A stretch of DNA of 5,573 nucleotides from CBDCWA01 sp046048295. Its GTDB lineage: Bacteria; Pseudomonadota; Alphaproteobacteria; Rhizobiales; Hyphomicrobiaceae. The notes beneath the pieces were generated by a model. The model did no database searches and was not told the origin of the DNA. It saw only the letters and a program-made list of their open reading frames with translations. The stretch is taken from assembly GCA_046048295.1 (NCBI GenBank), contig JBJOGJ010000249.1, positions 1 through 5,573 on the forward strand. Reading direction: 5' to 3'. Shown here in pieces: positions 1 through 5,573 of this stretch. Numbering within the stretch: position 1 is the stretch's first letter; each line of letters opens with the position of its first letter. A program made the position numbers and the translations under genes.

Positions 1-255
1 TTGGCGCGCCCATTGCTGTTGATAGCAATGGTTCTTTTGGGCGCGACTGTGTCGTTGCGGTCATTCCGGTCGGGTGGGATCCAGACTATGATCATTACCG
101 GAATGGTCGGGGGGTTCGGCTTCCTGCTCTTTGCAGAGGTCTCGCGGCAGATGGGCGTTTCCGGGTTGGTGTCGCCTGTTGTCGCGGTATGGGTTCCCAT
201 TACCATCTCGATTTTTTTGACGCTGACGGTGCTGCTACACCAGGAGGACGGCTGA
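1..255 (+). CDS. lptG: LptG, LPS export ABC transporter permease (3' end only)
   Basis: This is the C-terminal 84 residues of an LptG/YjgQ-family permease; the 5' part lies outside the window, so the TTG at position 1 is an internal Leu codon. Three hydrophobic stretches are visible, at about residues 4-22, 27-45 and 58-80 of the fragment. They match the last three transmembrane helices of the six in this family. The closing wording (ARPLLLIAMVLLGATVSLR, then GLVSPVVAVWVP and a LLHQEDG end) resembles alphaproteobacterial LptG. LptG pairs with LptF and the LptB ATPase in the inner membrane to extract LPS and push it onto the periplasmic LptC-LptA bridge. The TGA stop directly abuts the GTG start of lptD, so the two are almost certainly co-transcribed and translationally coupled. 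lptF is expected just upstream, but that is inference. LptF is the only serious alternative, and the position before lptD favours LptG. Confidence 0.88.
   Translation: MARPLLLIAMVLLGATVSLRSFRSGGIQTMIITGMVGGFGFLLFAEVSRQMGVSGLVSPVVAVWVPITISIFLTLTVLLHQEDG
242..247 (+). promoter_or_regulatory. Strong Shine-Dalgarno for lptD
   Basis: AGGAGG, a perfect anti-16S match, lies inside the last codons of lptG and ends 8 nt before the GTG at 256. It decides the lptD start: the next in-frame candidate, ATG 295, has no comparable site in front of it. Its placement inside lptG suggests that lptD is translated as ribosomes finish lptG. Confidence 0.8.
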
Positions 256-2742
256 GTGACGCGTAGAGAGCCAAATTCACGGCTCGCTGGCAGCATGACT
301 GCGTGCGTCCTCTCATCACGAGGGCGGCGGCTCTCGTGTGCTGCCATCTTCGCACTCGCCATTGCGGGCGCCACGCCGGCCGTTTCTCAGGTAGTCGTGG
401 ACGAACTTCCGACCACGACGCGCGACCTCTTCCAGCCCACTGCCCCGCCCGGCCAGCCCAAGCCGAAACCCGGCCAGGTGATGTTCGGCACAAAACAGAA
501 GGTTGATCGCGCCCAACCGCTCTACCTGCAGGGCGATGAACTCATCTATGACTCGAAAGGTCAGCGGGTGATCGCCCGCGGCAACATCGAGATCTACTAC
601 GACAACAACGTCCTCACCGCTGACGAGGTGATCTACGATCAGCAGGCCAACACGTTGAACGCCAAGGGCAACGTGCTGCTCAAGGATCCACAGGGCGTGA
701 TTACCCGCGGTGATGCGATCACCCTGACAGACGATTTCCGCGACGGTTTCATCCAATCCCTGAGCGTACTGGCGAAGGATGACACCCGCATCGCAGCGCT
801 TTCGGCAACCCGCCGCGACGGCAACGTGACGGAGTTCGAGCAGGGCAAGTTCACGCCCTGCAAGAGCGACCCCGGTCAGGCACCGCTGTGGTGCATCAGC
901 GCCAAGCGAATCGTCCACGACCAGGGCGAGAAGACGATTACCTATCAGGATGCGACTTTCGATTTCATGGGTGTCCCCATCTTGTATATGCCCTACTTCC
1001 AGCACGCCGATCCGACAGTGAAGCGGAAATCAGGCTTCCTGTTTCCTGAGTTGGGCAATTCAACGGACCTCGGCTTTATGGCCGAGGTGCCCTATTATTT
1101 CGCCCTTTCGCCGCACTACGACTTCACCTTCCACCCGCTGTTCACCACCAGCCAGGGCATTCTCTGGAAGGGTGAGTGGCGACAGCGGTTGGCCATCGCT
1201 GGCGCGGTTGGGCAGTACAATCTTAAGCTCGCGGGTATCGACCAGGATGAAGCCAACCTGTCCAGCAGCATCCCGAACCGGGGTGATTACGACGGATGGC
1301 GCGGATCAATTGAGACCCACGGTCGATTTTCGCTGGGCTCGTGGTGGCAGGCCGGCTGGGACGTTATTCTCGAAAGCGATGACACATTCCGCCGCTTCTA
1401 TAAGCTTGAGCCTCGCATTCTTACCGATCGCGTCAATTCCGCGTTCGTGGAAGGTATCAGTGACCGCAACTATTTCGGCGCCTACCTCTACCATTTCGGC
1501 GGTCTGCTTCTGAATGACACTTCGGACAACGAGAGCCGCGTACATCCGATCGTCGATTACAACTATATCTTTGCGAACCCGATATTCGGTGGCGAGCTGA
1601 GCTTCAACCTCAATGCACTCAGCTTCAGCCAGGATCTCACCTTCCTCGATGGCTTGGCAGGTGGGATTGGACGGACGACGCAGGATGTCGCCTCATCGAC
1701 CACCCGCGTATCGGCAGATATGAATTGGCGTCGTCGCCTCGTCGACCAGTTCGGCCAGACATTTACGCCTTTTGCCAAGGTGCGCGGCGACATCTATCAG
1801 TACAACGATGTCACCGATACCACCACCAACGAACTGGTCAGCGAACGCACCGTGACCCGCGGTGTTGCCAGCGCCGGCATGCTCTACTCCTATCCGTTCG
1901 TAGCCCCTGCACCGTCGGGCTCGCACGTCATCGAGCCGATCGCCCAGATTATCGCACGCACGGAGGACACGACGCAGCGACGCCTGCCGAACGAGGACGC
2001 TCGCAGTCTGGTTTTCGACGATACGAACCTCTTCGAGGTGGACCGTAATTCCGGTCTGGACAGGGTCGAAACCGGCACGCGGCTCAATTACGGTATCCAA
2101 TACACCTACCAGTCGTTCGGCGGCGGCTTCGCACGCTTCCTCGCCGGTCAGAGCTACCACGTCTCGGGCGACAATATTTATTCCGACCCGGGCTTCGCAC
2201 CCGGTGGCACGCGACCACTTTATAACCCGAACAGCGGCCTCGAGACCGATCGCTCCGACTATGTCCTCGCAGCCTATTTTGCACCATCATCCGCCTTGCA
2301 GACCATCGTGCAAACGCGCTTCGACCAAGACACATTCGAGCTTGCGCGCGCGGACGCATTTGCTCGGGTGATGTACGGCCCCCTCGCCGCCAGCGCCACC
2401 TATGCCTTTACAGCAGCCAACCCCGCGATCAACCTGCCCTCGGATCAGCAAAGCGTGCTGACCACGGCCACCGTCAAGTTGACGGATCGCTGGAGCCTCC
2501 TCGGACAGTTGCGCTACGATATCGACTCGGGGCAACGGCTGCAGGATGGCATCGGCCTCCAGTACTCCGATGAGTGCTTCGTGATATCGGCAAGCTTCAT
2601 CGAGAACTTCATCAACGACCCGGACGGATTGCTCCCTCAGGACCGCATGATCCTGTTGCGCTTCAAGTTCAAGCACCTCGGCGAGTACAAGCTCAAGACC
2701 GACATCCTGGACTTTGGCAGCGAGAACACCGGCACGCCGTAG
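256..2742 (+). CDS. lptD: LptD (OstA/Imp), outer-membrane LPS assembly protein
   Basis: An 828-residue protein, close to the family's usual size (E. coli about 784). With LptE, LptD forms the outer-membrane translocon that inserts LPS into the outer leaflet. Residues 1-44 are a signal peptide with a long basic n-region (RRLS, then CAAIFALAIAGATPAVS, likely cut before Gln45). A Pro-rich linker spans 61-74. An LptA/OstA-like beta-jellyroll covers about 88-200, seen as repeated short strands such as LYLQGDELIYD, VIARGNIEIYY and LNAKGNVLLKD. The C-terminal barrel, about 215-815, carries the signatures VKRKSGFLFPELG (about 255-268), HVIEPIAQIIART and LPNEDARSLVFDDTNLFEVDR...GLDRVETGTRLNYG. Mature cysteines are only C202, C213 and C774. 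The GTG start is chosen for its AGGAGG; ATG 295 (codon 14) would leave a shorter but still plausible signal peptide. The gene abuts lptG. SurA, encoded next, is the classical chaperone for this barrel. Identification is very secure. Confidence 0.97.
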   Translation: MTRREPNSRLAGSMTACVLSSRGRRLSCAAIFALAIAGATPAVSQVVVDELPTTTRDLFQPTAPPGQPKPKPGQVMFGTKQKVDRAQPLYLQGDELIYDSKGQRVIARGNIEIYYDNNVLTADEVIYDQQANTLNAKGNVLLKDPQGVITRGDAITLTDDFRDGFIQSLSVLAKDDTRIAALSATRRDGNVTEFEQGKFTPCKSDPGQAPLWCISAKRIVHDQGEKTITYQDATFDFMGVPILYMPYFQHADPTVKRKSGFLFPELGNSTDLGFMAEVPYYFALSPHYDFTFHPLFTTSQGILWKGEWRQRLAIAGAVGQYNLKLAGIDQDEANLSSSIPNRGDYDGWRGSIETHGRFSLGSWWQAGWDVILESDDTFRRFYKLEPRILTDRVNSAFVEGISDRNYFGAYLYHFGGLLLNDTSDNESRVHPIVDYNYIFANPIFGGELSFNLNALSFSQDLTFLDGLAGGIGRTTQDVASSTTRVSADMNWRRRLVDQFGQTFTPFAKVRGDIYQYNDVTDTTTNELVSERTVTRGVASAGMLYSYPFVAPAPSGSHVIEPIAQIIARTEDTTQRRLPNEDARSLVFDDTNLFEVDRNSGLDRVETGTRLNYGIQYTYQSFGGGFARFLAGQSYHVSGDNIYSDPGFAPGGTRPLYNPNSGLETDRSDYVLAAYFAPSSALQTIVQTRFDQDTFELARADAFARVMYGPLAASATYAFTAANPAINLPSDQQSVLTTATVKLTDRWSLLGQLRYDIDSGQRLQDGIGLQYSDECFVISASFIENFINDPDGLLPQDRMILLRFKFKHLGEYKLKTDILDFGSENTGTP

Positions 2743-2789
2743 CAGCCGGTCAGTCGGGCGGCAGCGCATATACTGGCCCGAATTCGGTG

Positions 2790-2830
2790 AATTATTCCGG
2801 AACTGGTGGACTCGGCGCCCGGAATCAATT
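2790..2830. repeat. Imperfect inverted repeat in the lptD-surA gap
   Basis: AATTATTCCGG (2790-2800) pairs with CCGGAATCAATT (2819-2830) over 11 base pairs, with one bulged C at 2826 and an 18-nt loop. A smaller perfect palindrome, CCGAATTCGG, sits just upstream at 2778-2787. The region lies 48 nt after the lptD stop. No T-run follows, so it does not look like a standard intrinsic terminator. It could be an mRNA 3'-end stabilising or attenuating hairpin, or a protein-binding site. Function is not shown by the sequence. Confidence 0.4.
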
Positions 2831-2868
2831 GCTGTCCTGCCACTATGGCGTCAATCTCCACCATTAGG

Positions 2869-2897
2869 TTGACCTCACTCGCCGCTCGGGTAAGAAG
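2869..2897 (+). promoter_or_regulatory. Possible promoter for surA-pdxA-rsmA
   Basis: TTGACC at 2869-2874 (five of six to the -35 consensus) is followed after 17 nt by TAAGAA at 2892-2897 (three of six to the -10 consensus). In alphaproteobacteria the TTGAC element is the better conserved part of housekeeping promoters, so this is plausible. It would start transcription near 2904, about 40 nt before the surA start. It lies in the only sizeable gap of the cluster. The weak -10 keeps confidence low; read-through from lptD could equally supply surA. Confidence 0.3.
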
Positions 2898-2935
2898 GGT
2901 TCGTCACCCGAAGCACTAAGTGGCTTGCAGTGATT

Positions 2936-2940
2936 GAGGA
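2936..2940 (+). promoter_or_regulatory. Shine-Dalgarno favouring TTG 2946 for surA
   Basis: GAGGA at 2936-2940 sits 5 nt before TTG 2946. It overlaps the earlier TTG 2934 and is 17 nt from ATG 2958, too far to serve either well. No good site precedes 2934. This is the reason for placing the surA start at 2946. Confidence 0.5.
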
Positions 2941-2945
2941 AACGG

Positions 2946-4277
2946 TTGGCTAAGAACATGCACACTGGCTACTCGTTCCGAGGGCATGCCTCGCACGTAT
3001 TCGTCGTGACAGCATTCCTGTGCAGCGCTGCCGGCGCATCCATCGCGCTCGCCCAGACACAATCGCTGCCTGGCGTGGTCGTCACGTCGCCGCAGAACAA
3101 TTCCAAATCCAGCGGGAAGTGGCAGACAAAGTCGAAACAGGATCGCAACGGCACCGAAACCGGAAAAAGCAAGACTGCGGTCTCCAGCTATCAGTCCCGT
3201 CGCAGCGGTAATGTCACGCGCCCGGTTGTTATCGTAAACGGCACGCCGATCACCAACGAGGAGATCGATATGCGCGCCAATCTTCTGTCGCTGAACCCCG
3301 AGCTGAATGAAAGGGTCAAGCGCGAATTCCAGTCGCTCGTCAAGAGCAAGCGGACGGCCGCCAGATGGCAGGCCACCCAGCAGCGTATCATCCAGGAAAA
3401 CCAGTTTTCCGCCTCAGTCGACCAGATCAAGGCAAAGCTTGGCGCGGCCATGCGCCAGATGCAGCAGGAGATCAGCCAACAGGCGTTTCAGAACGCCAGG
3501 GCAGGCTTTGCCCGCACCCTTCGCGGTCGTGCCAAGCAGGACCTCATCGACGAGCAGATCAAGCTGAATGCCCCCCGAGAACTGGGCATCAAGATGAACG
3601 ATGCAAACATCAACTCGGCTGTCGATCGCGTCATGGCCGATCGCGCCAAGAAGGTTAAAAAGACCCCGAAGGAATATGCGGCACATCTGCGAAAACTCGG
3701 CACCGATGAAAGCATGATGCGCCAGAGCATCCGCGCGCAGTTCATATGGCGCGAAGTGGTGCGGACCAAGTACCGCCCCTTCATCAGTCCGAACCTAAAG
3801 GAAGTCGATGAGGTCATTACGTCCGCTCCCGTGCAGCAAGAGGGCGACGACCCGCAACTGAAGCTCCACCGGATCACGGTCAGCCTCCCAGCCAAGGCTA
3901 GCGAGAAGCAGAAGATCAGGGGACAGCTCGCTGCGGAGAACCTGATGCAATCGTTCAAAGGCTGCACGTCCACTGCGAAGGTCGCTGCCACCCAGGCATC
4001 AGCGCGCTTCGAGGATCTCGGGACCAAACGGCTGAGCGAGATTCCGGAACCCGCGCGATCACTTCTCCGCCACGCAAAGCCCGGTGACATGCTACCGCCA
4101 CAGCCGGCTGCCGGCGGTCTGCACCTCTACGCCCTATGCGAACGCGCCAGCGCAGCACAGAACACGGAGGAGACACGCAAGCAGGCCGAAGCACAGATTG
4201 TCAGCGAGCATTTGGATAGACGTGCGCGAGGCCTCCTCCTCGATCTGCGCCGCAGGGCGCGAATCGAGGAACGCTGA
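2946..4277 (+). CDS. surA: SurA-like periplasmic chaperone with degenerate parvulin domain
   Basis: A 443-residue exported protein of the SurA family, which escorts unfolded beta-barrel proteins across the periplasm to the BAM complex. Using the TTG 2946 start: signal peptide 1-36 (VFVVTAFLCSAAGASIALA, cut before Gln37); a Ser/Asn/Lys/Gly-rich, probably disordered stretch at about 37-90; then the SurA N-terminal signature VVIVNGTPITNEEIDMRANLL (about 94-114). Its usual partner helix, DLIDEQIKLNAPRELGI, appears only at about 199-215, after an extra charged, Gln-rich helical segment. The rest of the domain runs to about 280 (IRAQFIWREVVRTKYRPFI). Residues about 300-402 are a parvulin-like fold remnant (LKLHRITVSLP ... 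FEDLGTKRLSEIPEPARSLLRHAKPGDMLPP ... GGLHLYALCER), without the full GGDLGW-type motif, so isomerase activity is doubtful. A basic helical tail follows. Alternative starts are TTG 2934 and ATG 2958. Position between lptD and pdxA, as in E. coli, supports the call. Confidence 0.88.
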   Translation: MAKNMHTGYSFRGHASHVFVVTAFLCSAAGASIALAQTQSLPGVVVTSPQNNSKSSGKWQTKSKQDRNGTETGKSKTAVSSYQSRRSGNVTRPVVIVNGTPITNEEIDMRANLLSLNPELNERVKREFQSLVKSKRTAARWQATQQRIIQENQFSASVDQIKAKLGAAMRQMQQEISQQAFQNARAGFARTLRGRAKQDLIDEQIKLNAPRELGIKMNDANINSAVDRVMADRAKKVKKTPKEYAAHLRKLGTDESMMRQSIRAQFIWREVVRTKYRPFISPNLKEVDEVITSAPVQQEGDDPQLKLHRITVSLPAKASEKQKIRGQLAAENLMQSFKGCTSTAKVAATQASARFEDLGTKRLSEIPEPARSLLRHAKPGDMLPPQPAAGGLHLYALCERASAAQNTEETRKQAEAQIVSEHLDRRARGLLLDLRRRARIEER

Positions 4278-4288
4278 TCGAGATCATC

Positions 4289-5344
4289 ATGCCGTCGGCC
4301 TCCAACTGTGACCTCAGACTTCCGCCGGCAGCAGTTACCATGGGCGACCCTGCCGGGATCGGGCCCGACATCATCCTCGCTGCCCACAGCAACTCCGCTG
4401 CCGCCGGGACTGACCTTCCGCCATTTATAGTCTTCGGCGACCCTGCCGTATTCCGAGATCGCTCTATCGCGCTCCAAAACCCCGTGCCGATCGCCGAGAT
4501 TGAGTTGGAGCCCAACGCCCTCACCAGACTTGCCCCGCATGCGCTTCCGGTTGTCCCGATCCCGTGCGCCATCCCCGTCGTCGCAGGCAGCCCTGATTCC
4601 CAGAACGGACAAACCGTCATCGCATGCATCGACCGGGCGACCGCAGCCGTCGCTGCAGGCACGCTGTCCGGCCTCGTAACCGCTCCGATATCGAAGGCAA
4701 CCGTATATGGTGCAGGCTTCGCCTATCCCGGCCATACGGAGTATCTTGCAGCCCTTGCCGAACGACATTTCCCGGGCCGCACCTACCAGTCGGTAATGAT
4801 GATTGCGAGCGACGTCCTTCGCGTTGTTCCGCTCACCATCCACGTCCCGCTTGCCGACGTGCCGAGACTCATCACACCCGATCTGATCACCTCCACCATC
4901 GAGATCGTTGCCGAGGCACTGAAGCTTGATTTCGCCATCGACCGTCCCCGCATCGCTGTTGCCGGCCTGAACCCGCATGCCGGCGAGGGAGGCAGCATTG
5001 GCCGGGAAGAACTGGAGGTCATCACGCCCGCCCTCGACGCCCTCCGCGCCCACGGCCTGAACATAAATGGCCCCCTGTCGGGAGACACCCTTTTCCACGC
5101 GGCGGCCCGCAGCACCTATGACGCAGTCGTCTGCATGTACCATGACCAGGCCCTGATCCCGATCAAGACGCTCGCCTTCGACACCGGCGTCAATGTCACG
5201 CTGGGATTGCCCTTCGTCAGGACATCACCGGACCATGGGACAGCTTTCGCGATCGCCGGCACCGGCAAGGCCTCTGCGGCGAGCTTTGTTGCCGCCTTGC
5301 GGCTGGGCCGCACTCTTGCCAGGGGGCGACTTCGCCATCATTGA
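4289..5344 (+). CDS. pdxA: PdxA, 4-hydroxythonine-4-phosphate dehydrogenase (4-hydroxythreonine-4-phosphate dehydrogenase)
   Basis: A 351-residue cytosolic enzyme (E. coli 329) of the DXP-dependent pyridoxal phosphate pathway. It oxidises 4-phosphohydroxy-L-threonine with NAD(P), and the product decarboxylates to 3-amino-2-oxopropyl phosphate, used by PdxJ. The motifs run in family order: VTMGDPAGIGPDI (16-28), LVTAPISKA (129-137), PGHTEYLA (147-154), TIHVPLADV (183-191), GLNPHAGEGG (226-235), GPLSGDTLF (261-269), MYHDQALIPIK (283-293), GVNVTLGLPFVRTSPDHGTAF (300-320). The three metal-binding histidines align as H185, H230 and H285, with the same 45- and 55-residue spacing as H166, H211 and H266 of E. 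coli. H149-T150 correspond to the substrate-contacting GHTE site. All key residues are present, so it should be active. The start ATG lies 11 nt after the surA stop, with only a weak GAGA (4280-4283) before it; the family motif begins soon after, so no other start is likely. It is probably co-transcribed with surA. Confidence 0.97.
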   Translation: MPSASNCDLRLPPAAVTMGDPAGIGPDIILAAHSNSAAAGTDLPPFIVFGDPAVFRDRSIALQNPVPIAEIELEPNALTRLAPHALPVVPIPCAIPVVAGSPDSQNGQTVIACIDRATAAVAAGTLSGLVTAPISKATVYGAGFAYPGHTEYLAALAERHFPGRTYQSVMMIASDVLRVVPLTIHVPLADVPRLITPDLITSTIEIVAEALKLDFAIDRPRIAVAGLNPHAGEGGSIGREELEVITPALDALRAHGLNINGPLSGDTLFHAAARSTYDAVVCMYHDQALIPIKTLAFDTGVNVTLGLPFVRTSPDHGTAFAIAGTGKASAASFVAALRLGRTLARGRLRHH

Positions 5345-5346
5345 GG
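5343..5346 (+). promoter_or_regulatory. Possible Shine-Dalgarno for rsmA overlapping the pdxA stop
   Basis: GAGG at 5343-5346 shares bases with the pdxA TGA stop (5342-5344). It is 7 nt before TTG 5354, a good distance, but 16 nt before ATG 5363. A weaker GAAGA (5356-5360) lies only 2 nt before that ATG. The overlap suggests coupling of rsmA to pdxA translation, and leaves the exact rsmA start open. Confidence 0.35.
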
Positions 5347-5362
5347 CGTGCGCTTGAAGAAC

Positions 5363-5573
5363 ATGCCCCCTGAGACCCCAGAGCCAAGGCCCCTCGCCGC
5401 GGACGGCTTGCCACCGATCCGTCAGGTGATCGAGGCCAACAAGCTATGGGCAGACAAAGCGCTGGGCCAGAATTTCATTCTCGACCTGAACCTGACGCGA
5501 AAGATCGCACGCCTTGCTGCGCCGCTTGATGGAAAGACCATCGTCGAGATCGGGCCGGGACCCGGCGGCCTCA
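5363..5573 (+). CDS. rsmA: RsmA (KsgA), 16S rRNA dimethyladenosine transferase (5' end only)
   Basis: The first 70 codons of the methyltransferase that dimethylates the two adjacent adenines (A1518 and A1519 in E. coli numbering) near the 3' end of 16S rRNA, a late step of 30S subunit maturation, using S-adenosylmethionine. The window cuts the gene off. The visible protein contains DGLPPIRQVIEANKLWADKALGQNFILDLNL, whose KALGQNFILD is the family's N-terminal signature. It ends in IVEIGPGPGGL, the glycine-rich SAM-binding motif I (EIGPGPGGLT in the family). It lies 18 nt after pdxA, as in the E. coli pdxA-rsmA order. ATG 5363 is given as the start by preference for ATG. In-frame TTG 5354 (better spaced from GAGG) and GTG 5348 would add three or five residues ahead of the conserved part. 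This short acidic/Pro-rich lead (MPPETPEPRPLAA) gives no way to decide. Confidence 0.95.
   Translation, partial: MPPETPEPRPLAADGLPPIRQVIEANKLWADKALGQNFILDLNLTRKIARLAAPLDGKTIVEIGPGPGGL

Noticed and set aside
1..255. A complete small membrane protein starting at TTG 1
   Set aside because: The frame is open to the window edge, and the protein matches the C-terminal end of LptG, so it is a truncated large gene.
316..1005. A 229-codon open frame on the minus strand, antisense to the 5' part of lptD
   Set aside because: It is opposite the well-supported LptD N-terminal domain, has no recognisable family wording, and is explained by the codon bias of lptD.
2790..2840. Intrinsic terminator after lptD
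   Set aside because: There is a stem of about 11 bp, but the loop is long, the stem is AT-rich at its base with a bulge, and no run of T follows it.
2574..2867. A 97-codon + strand frame running from the end of lptD into the intergenic gap
   Set aside because: More than half of it overlaps lptD in another frame. The part in the gap is low in recognisable protein features, and no ribosome site precedes the start.
4127..5143. A 338-codon open frame on the minus strand, antisense to pdxA
   Set aside because: It lies opposite a PdxA gene with all motifs intact. Its translation is Gly/Arg/Asp-rich without recognisable domains, as expected from the complementary frame of GC-rich coding DNA. No ribosome site or partner gene supports it.
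1..5573. Mobile element, CRISPR array, tRNA/rRNA gene or an undescribed accessory system
   Set aside because: No transposase or integrase wording, no regularly spaced direct repeats and no RNA-gene signature were seen. Nearly all bases are accounted for by five conserved core genes.

Overview
The window is a conserved housekeeping gene cluster for outer-membrane biogenesis, vitamin B6 synthesis and ribosome maturation. All genes lie on the + strand, in the order lptG (3' end only) - lptD - surA - pdxA - rsmA (5' end only). The GC-rich composition, the coupling of lptG to lptD, and the wording of the proteins suggest an alphaproteobacterium, probably of the Hyphomicrobiales (Rhizobiales). Examples of that wording are the LptD block TPC...PLWCISAKRI followed by DPTVKRKSGFLFP, and the RsmA start DGLPP(I)R.VI..N.L.A.KALGQNF. 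Genus cannot be fixed from this sequence.

Region by region: 1-255 is the last 84 codons of the LPS-export permease LptG. lptD abuts it with no gap, at a GTG behind a perfect AGGAGG, and runs to 2742. A 200-nt intergenic stretch follows, the only sizeable one in the window. It holds an imperfect inverted repeat and a possible -35/-10 pair, so it is the likeliest place for an extra promoter. The SurA-like periplasmic chaperone follows (to 4277, start probably TTG 2946), then pdxA after 11 nt (4289-5344). rsmA begins within about 20 nt and is cut by the window end after 70 codons.

The genes fit together functionally. LptG (with LptF, presumably upstream) is the inner-membrane motor part of the Lpt bridge and LptD is its outer-membrane exit pore. 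SurA is the chaperone that helps outer-membrane barrels, classically including LptD, to fold. pdxA and rsmA are unrelated in function but keep the same order behind surA as in Escherichia coli (lptD-surA-pdxA-rsmA). This is an old neighbourhood, not an accessory island.

I found no mobile element, RNA gene, CRISPR array or novel defence-type system. The points worth a second look are modest: an apparent insertion of about 80 residues in the SurA N-terminal domain, an altered cysteine set in LptD, a degenerate isomerase domain in SurA, and the structure in the lptD-surA gap.
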